Assembly: GCF_001006305.1 (NCBI RefSeq)
Contig: NZ_LBHJ01000004.1
Span: forward strand, 434,001-498,000
DNA: 64,000 nt
Source: Silvibacterium bohemicum
Lineage (GTDB): Bacteria; Acidobacteriota; Terriglobia; Terriglobales; Acidobacteriaceae
Reading direction: 5' to 3'
Shown: one piece after another, positions 63,088-64,000 of the stretch
Layout of the letters: each line of letters begins with the position of its first letter
How positions within the stretch are numbered: position 1 is the first letter of the stretch
Position numbers and translations under genes: made by a program
The notes under the pieces: generated by a model
The model's database searches: none
The model's input: only the letters and a program-made list of their open reading frames with translations
Told to the model about the DNA's origin: nothing

Positions 63088-64000
63088 TCCTTATCGCCGC
63101 TGAACATGCAAATGGAAAATTAAGCCGCAGCACCTATGAGATAGTGACGTGCGCACGCGAACTCGGCCGCGAAGGGCCGATCGCAATTCTCATTCTCGGC
63201 AAGGATGTCGTGGGAGCAGCCGCCGAAGCCGCGCTCGTCGCGGATCAGGTGCTGGTTGCAGATCGAGCCCAGTTTGCCCAATACGACGCGGAGTTGTGGT
63301 CTGCCGCAGTCGCGCAGATAGCATCCGAAGGAGAGGCTCACACCGTCCTCATCGGAGGCAGCCGCAGCGGCCGCGAATATAGCCCCAGGGTTGCCGTCAG
63401 GCTCGACGCTGCGCTGCTCGAGGATGTCACTTCCCTTCGCTTCGCGAAGGATGCAGTCTCCGCCCAGCACTACACCTATCTTGCGCGCGTCACGGAGAAG
63501 ATCGAGACGCCGGCCAAGACCATCGTCGCGACGGTGAAGCCGGGATCCTTTGCTGCGGCGGCTCCGGGCAGCAACCATGCCGAGCAATTCGATGTGGACT
63601 TGAACCTGCCGGAGCGGCGCGTAAAAGTAATCGGAAGATCGCTGGAGAAGACCGCGCGTATTTCTCTGAGTGAAGCGGATATCGTCGTCGCCGGCGGCCG
63701 GGGCGTAGGAAGCGCCGACGGATTTACGAAACTGGTTGAGGGACTGGCCGATCAACTTGGCGCCGCGGTGGGCGCAACTCGCGCGATTGTCGACGCCGGA
63801 TGGCGGCCATACTCCGAGCAGGTAGGTCAGACCGGCAAGACAGTGCAGCCCAAGGCGTACATCGCCATTGGTATTTCCGGCGCGGTGCAGCATCTCTCCG
63901 GCATGAGCAAGAGCAAGATCATTGTCGCAATCAATAAGGATGGCGACGCTCCCATCTTCAAAGTGGCGGACTACGGCATCGTAGGCGATGTGCAGCAGAT
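63084..64000 (+). CDS. etfA: Electron transfer flavoprotein alpha subunit (partial)
   Basis: FAD-binding subunit of ETF, cut off by the window end after about 305 codons. It starts '[28 protein letters not shown]'. The C-terminal FAD domain is visible, with '[71 protein letters not shown]', the EtfA signature containing the FAD-binding Arg, Ser and His positions, and then '[27 protein letters not shown]'. Only about 10-15 residues should be missing. It forms an operon with etfB through a four-base overlap. Confidence 0.95.
   Translation, partial: MILIAAEHANGKLSRSTYEIVTCARELGREGPIAILILGKDVVGAAAEAALVADQVLVADRAQFAQYDAELWSAAVAQIASEGEAHTVLIGGSRSGREYSPRVAVRLDAALLEDVTSLRFAKDAVSAQHYTYLARVTEKIETPAKTIVATVKPGSFAAAAPGSNHAEQFDVDLNLPERRVKVIGRSLEKTARISLSEADIVVAGGRGVGSADGFTKLVEGLADQLGAAVGATRAIVDAGWRPYSEQVGQTGKTVQPKAYIAIGISGAVQHLSGMSKSKIIVAINKDGDAPIFKVADYGIVGDVQQ

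Overview
The window looks like chromosomal DNA from an acidobacterium of the class Terriglobia (Granulicella, Terriglobus or Edaphobacter type). The reasons are moderate-to-high GC, three very long TonB-dependent receptors that start with a carboxypeptidase-regulatory-like domain and end in Phe, a short 'SPEARKRIADAQRRRWA' protein, Terriglobia-style Ig-repeat surface-protein debris, and a secreted GH29/GH13/GH3 carbohydrate repertoire. This placement is inference; no rRNA gene is present.

Layout. 1-4100: housekeeping genes (3' end of an amino-acid permease, inorganic pyrophosphatase, PurS, GlmS). 4268-9664: a TonB-dependent receptor and a cation-diffusion-facilitator exporter. 10389-18334: a PaoABC-like periplasmic molybdo-aldehyde oxidoreductase cluster with its maturation genes (XdhC/PaoD-like and MocA-like). 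It contains two copies of the molybdopterin subunit, the first broken by a one-base frameshift. 18506-25244: a DNA-repair block made of a decayed LigD-type 3'-phosphoesterase gene and the imuA-imuB-dnaE2 mutasome operon. 25434-29052: an internally deleted RND-efflux remnant, then a LacI-family regulator and a Tat-exported alpha-L-fucosidase with a clear promoter and overlapping operator. 29140-33783: a TfdB-like flavin monooxygenase with an arylamine N-acetyltransferase, then an ECF sigma/anti-sigma pair whose anti-sigma carries a periplasmic CxxCH motif. 33990-38023: an MFS exporter, a short carboxypeptidase-regulatory-like protein, a small basic protein and a surface-protein remnant.

38124-52828 is the most suggestive region. 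Two separate units each pair a TonB-dependent receptor with an exported phosphoesterase directly downstream: receptor plus glycerophosphodiester phosphodiesterase, and receptor plus Tat-exported calcineurin-like phosphoesterase. Between them lie a DeoR regulator, an L-arabinokinase/galactokinase-like GHMP kinase, a DMT transporter and a GNAT. A ToxR-like membrane-bound winged-helix protein is divergent from the second receptor. I read this, as inference, as a candidate system for taking up and dismantling phosphodiester-linked sugar compounds.

52936-64000: a GH3 beta-glucosidase C-terminal remnant, DNA-3-methyladenine glycosylase I, a zinc dehydrogenase overlapping an SDR, an ACS-type MFS transporter overlapping a polytopic membrane protein, a GGDEF diguanylate cyclase, a GH13 enzyme, and the electron-transfer flavoprotein genes etfB-etfA (etfA runs off the end).

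Two themes run through the window. First, gene decay: five degraded or broken genes, of which the LigD-phosphoesterase, RND, surface-anchor and GH3 remnants do not stand out as open reading frames. Second, several genes (purS, glmS, the LacI gene, the ToxR-like gene) have a -10 box only 6-8 bases before the start codon and no Shine-Dalgarno sequence, which suggests leaderless mRNAs. No rRNA, tRNA, CRISPR array or intact insertion sequence was seen.
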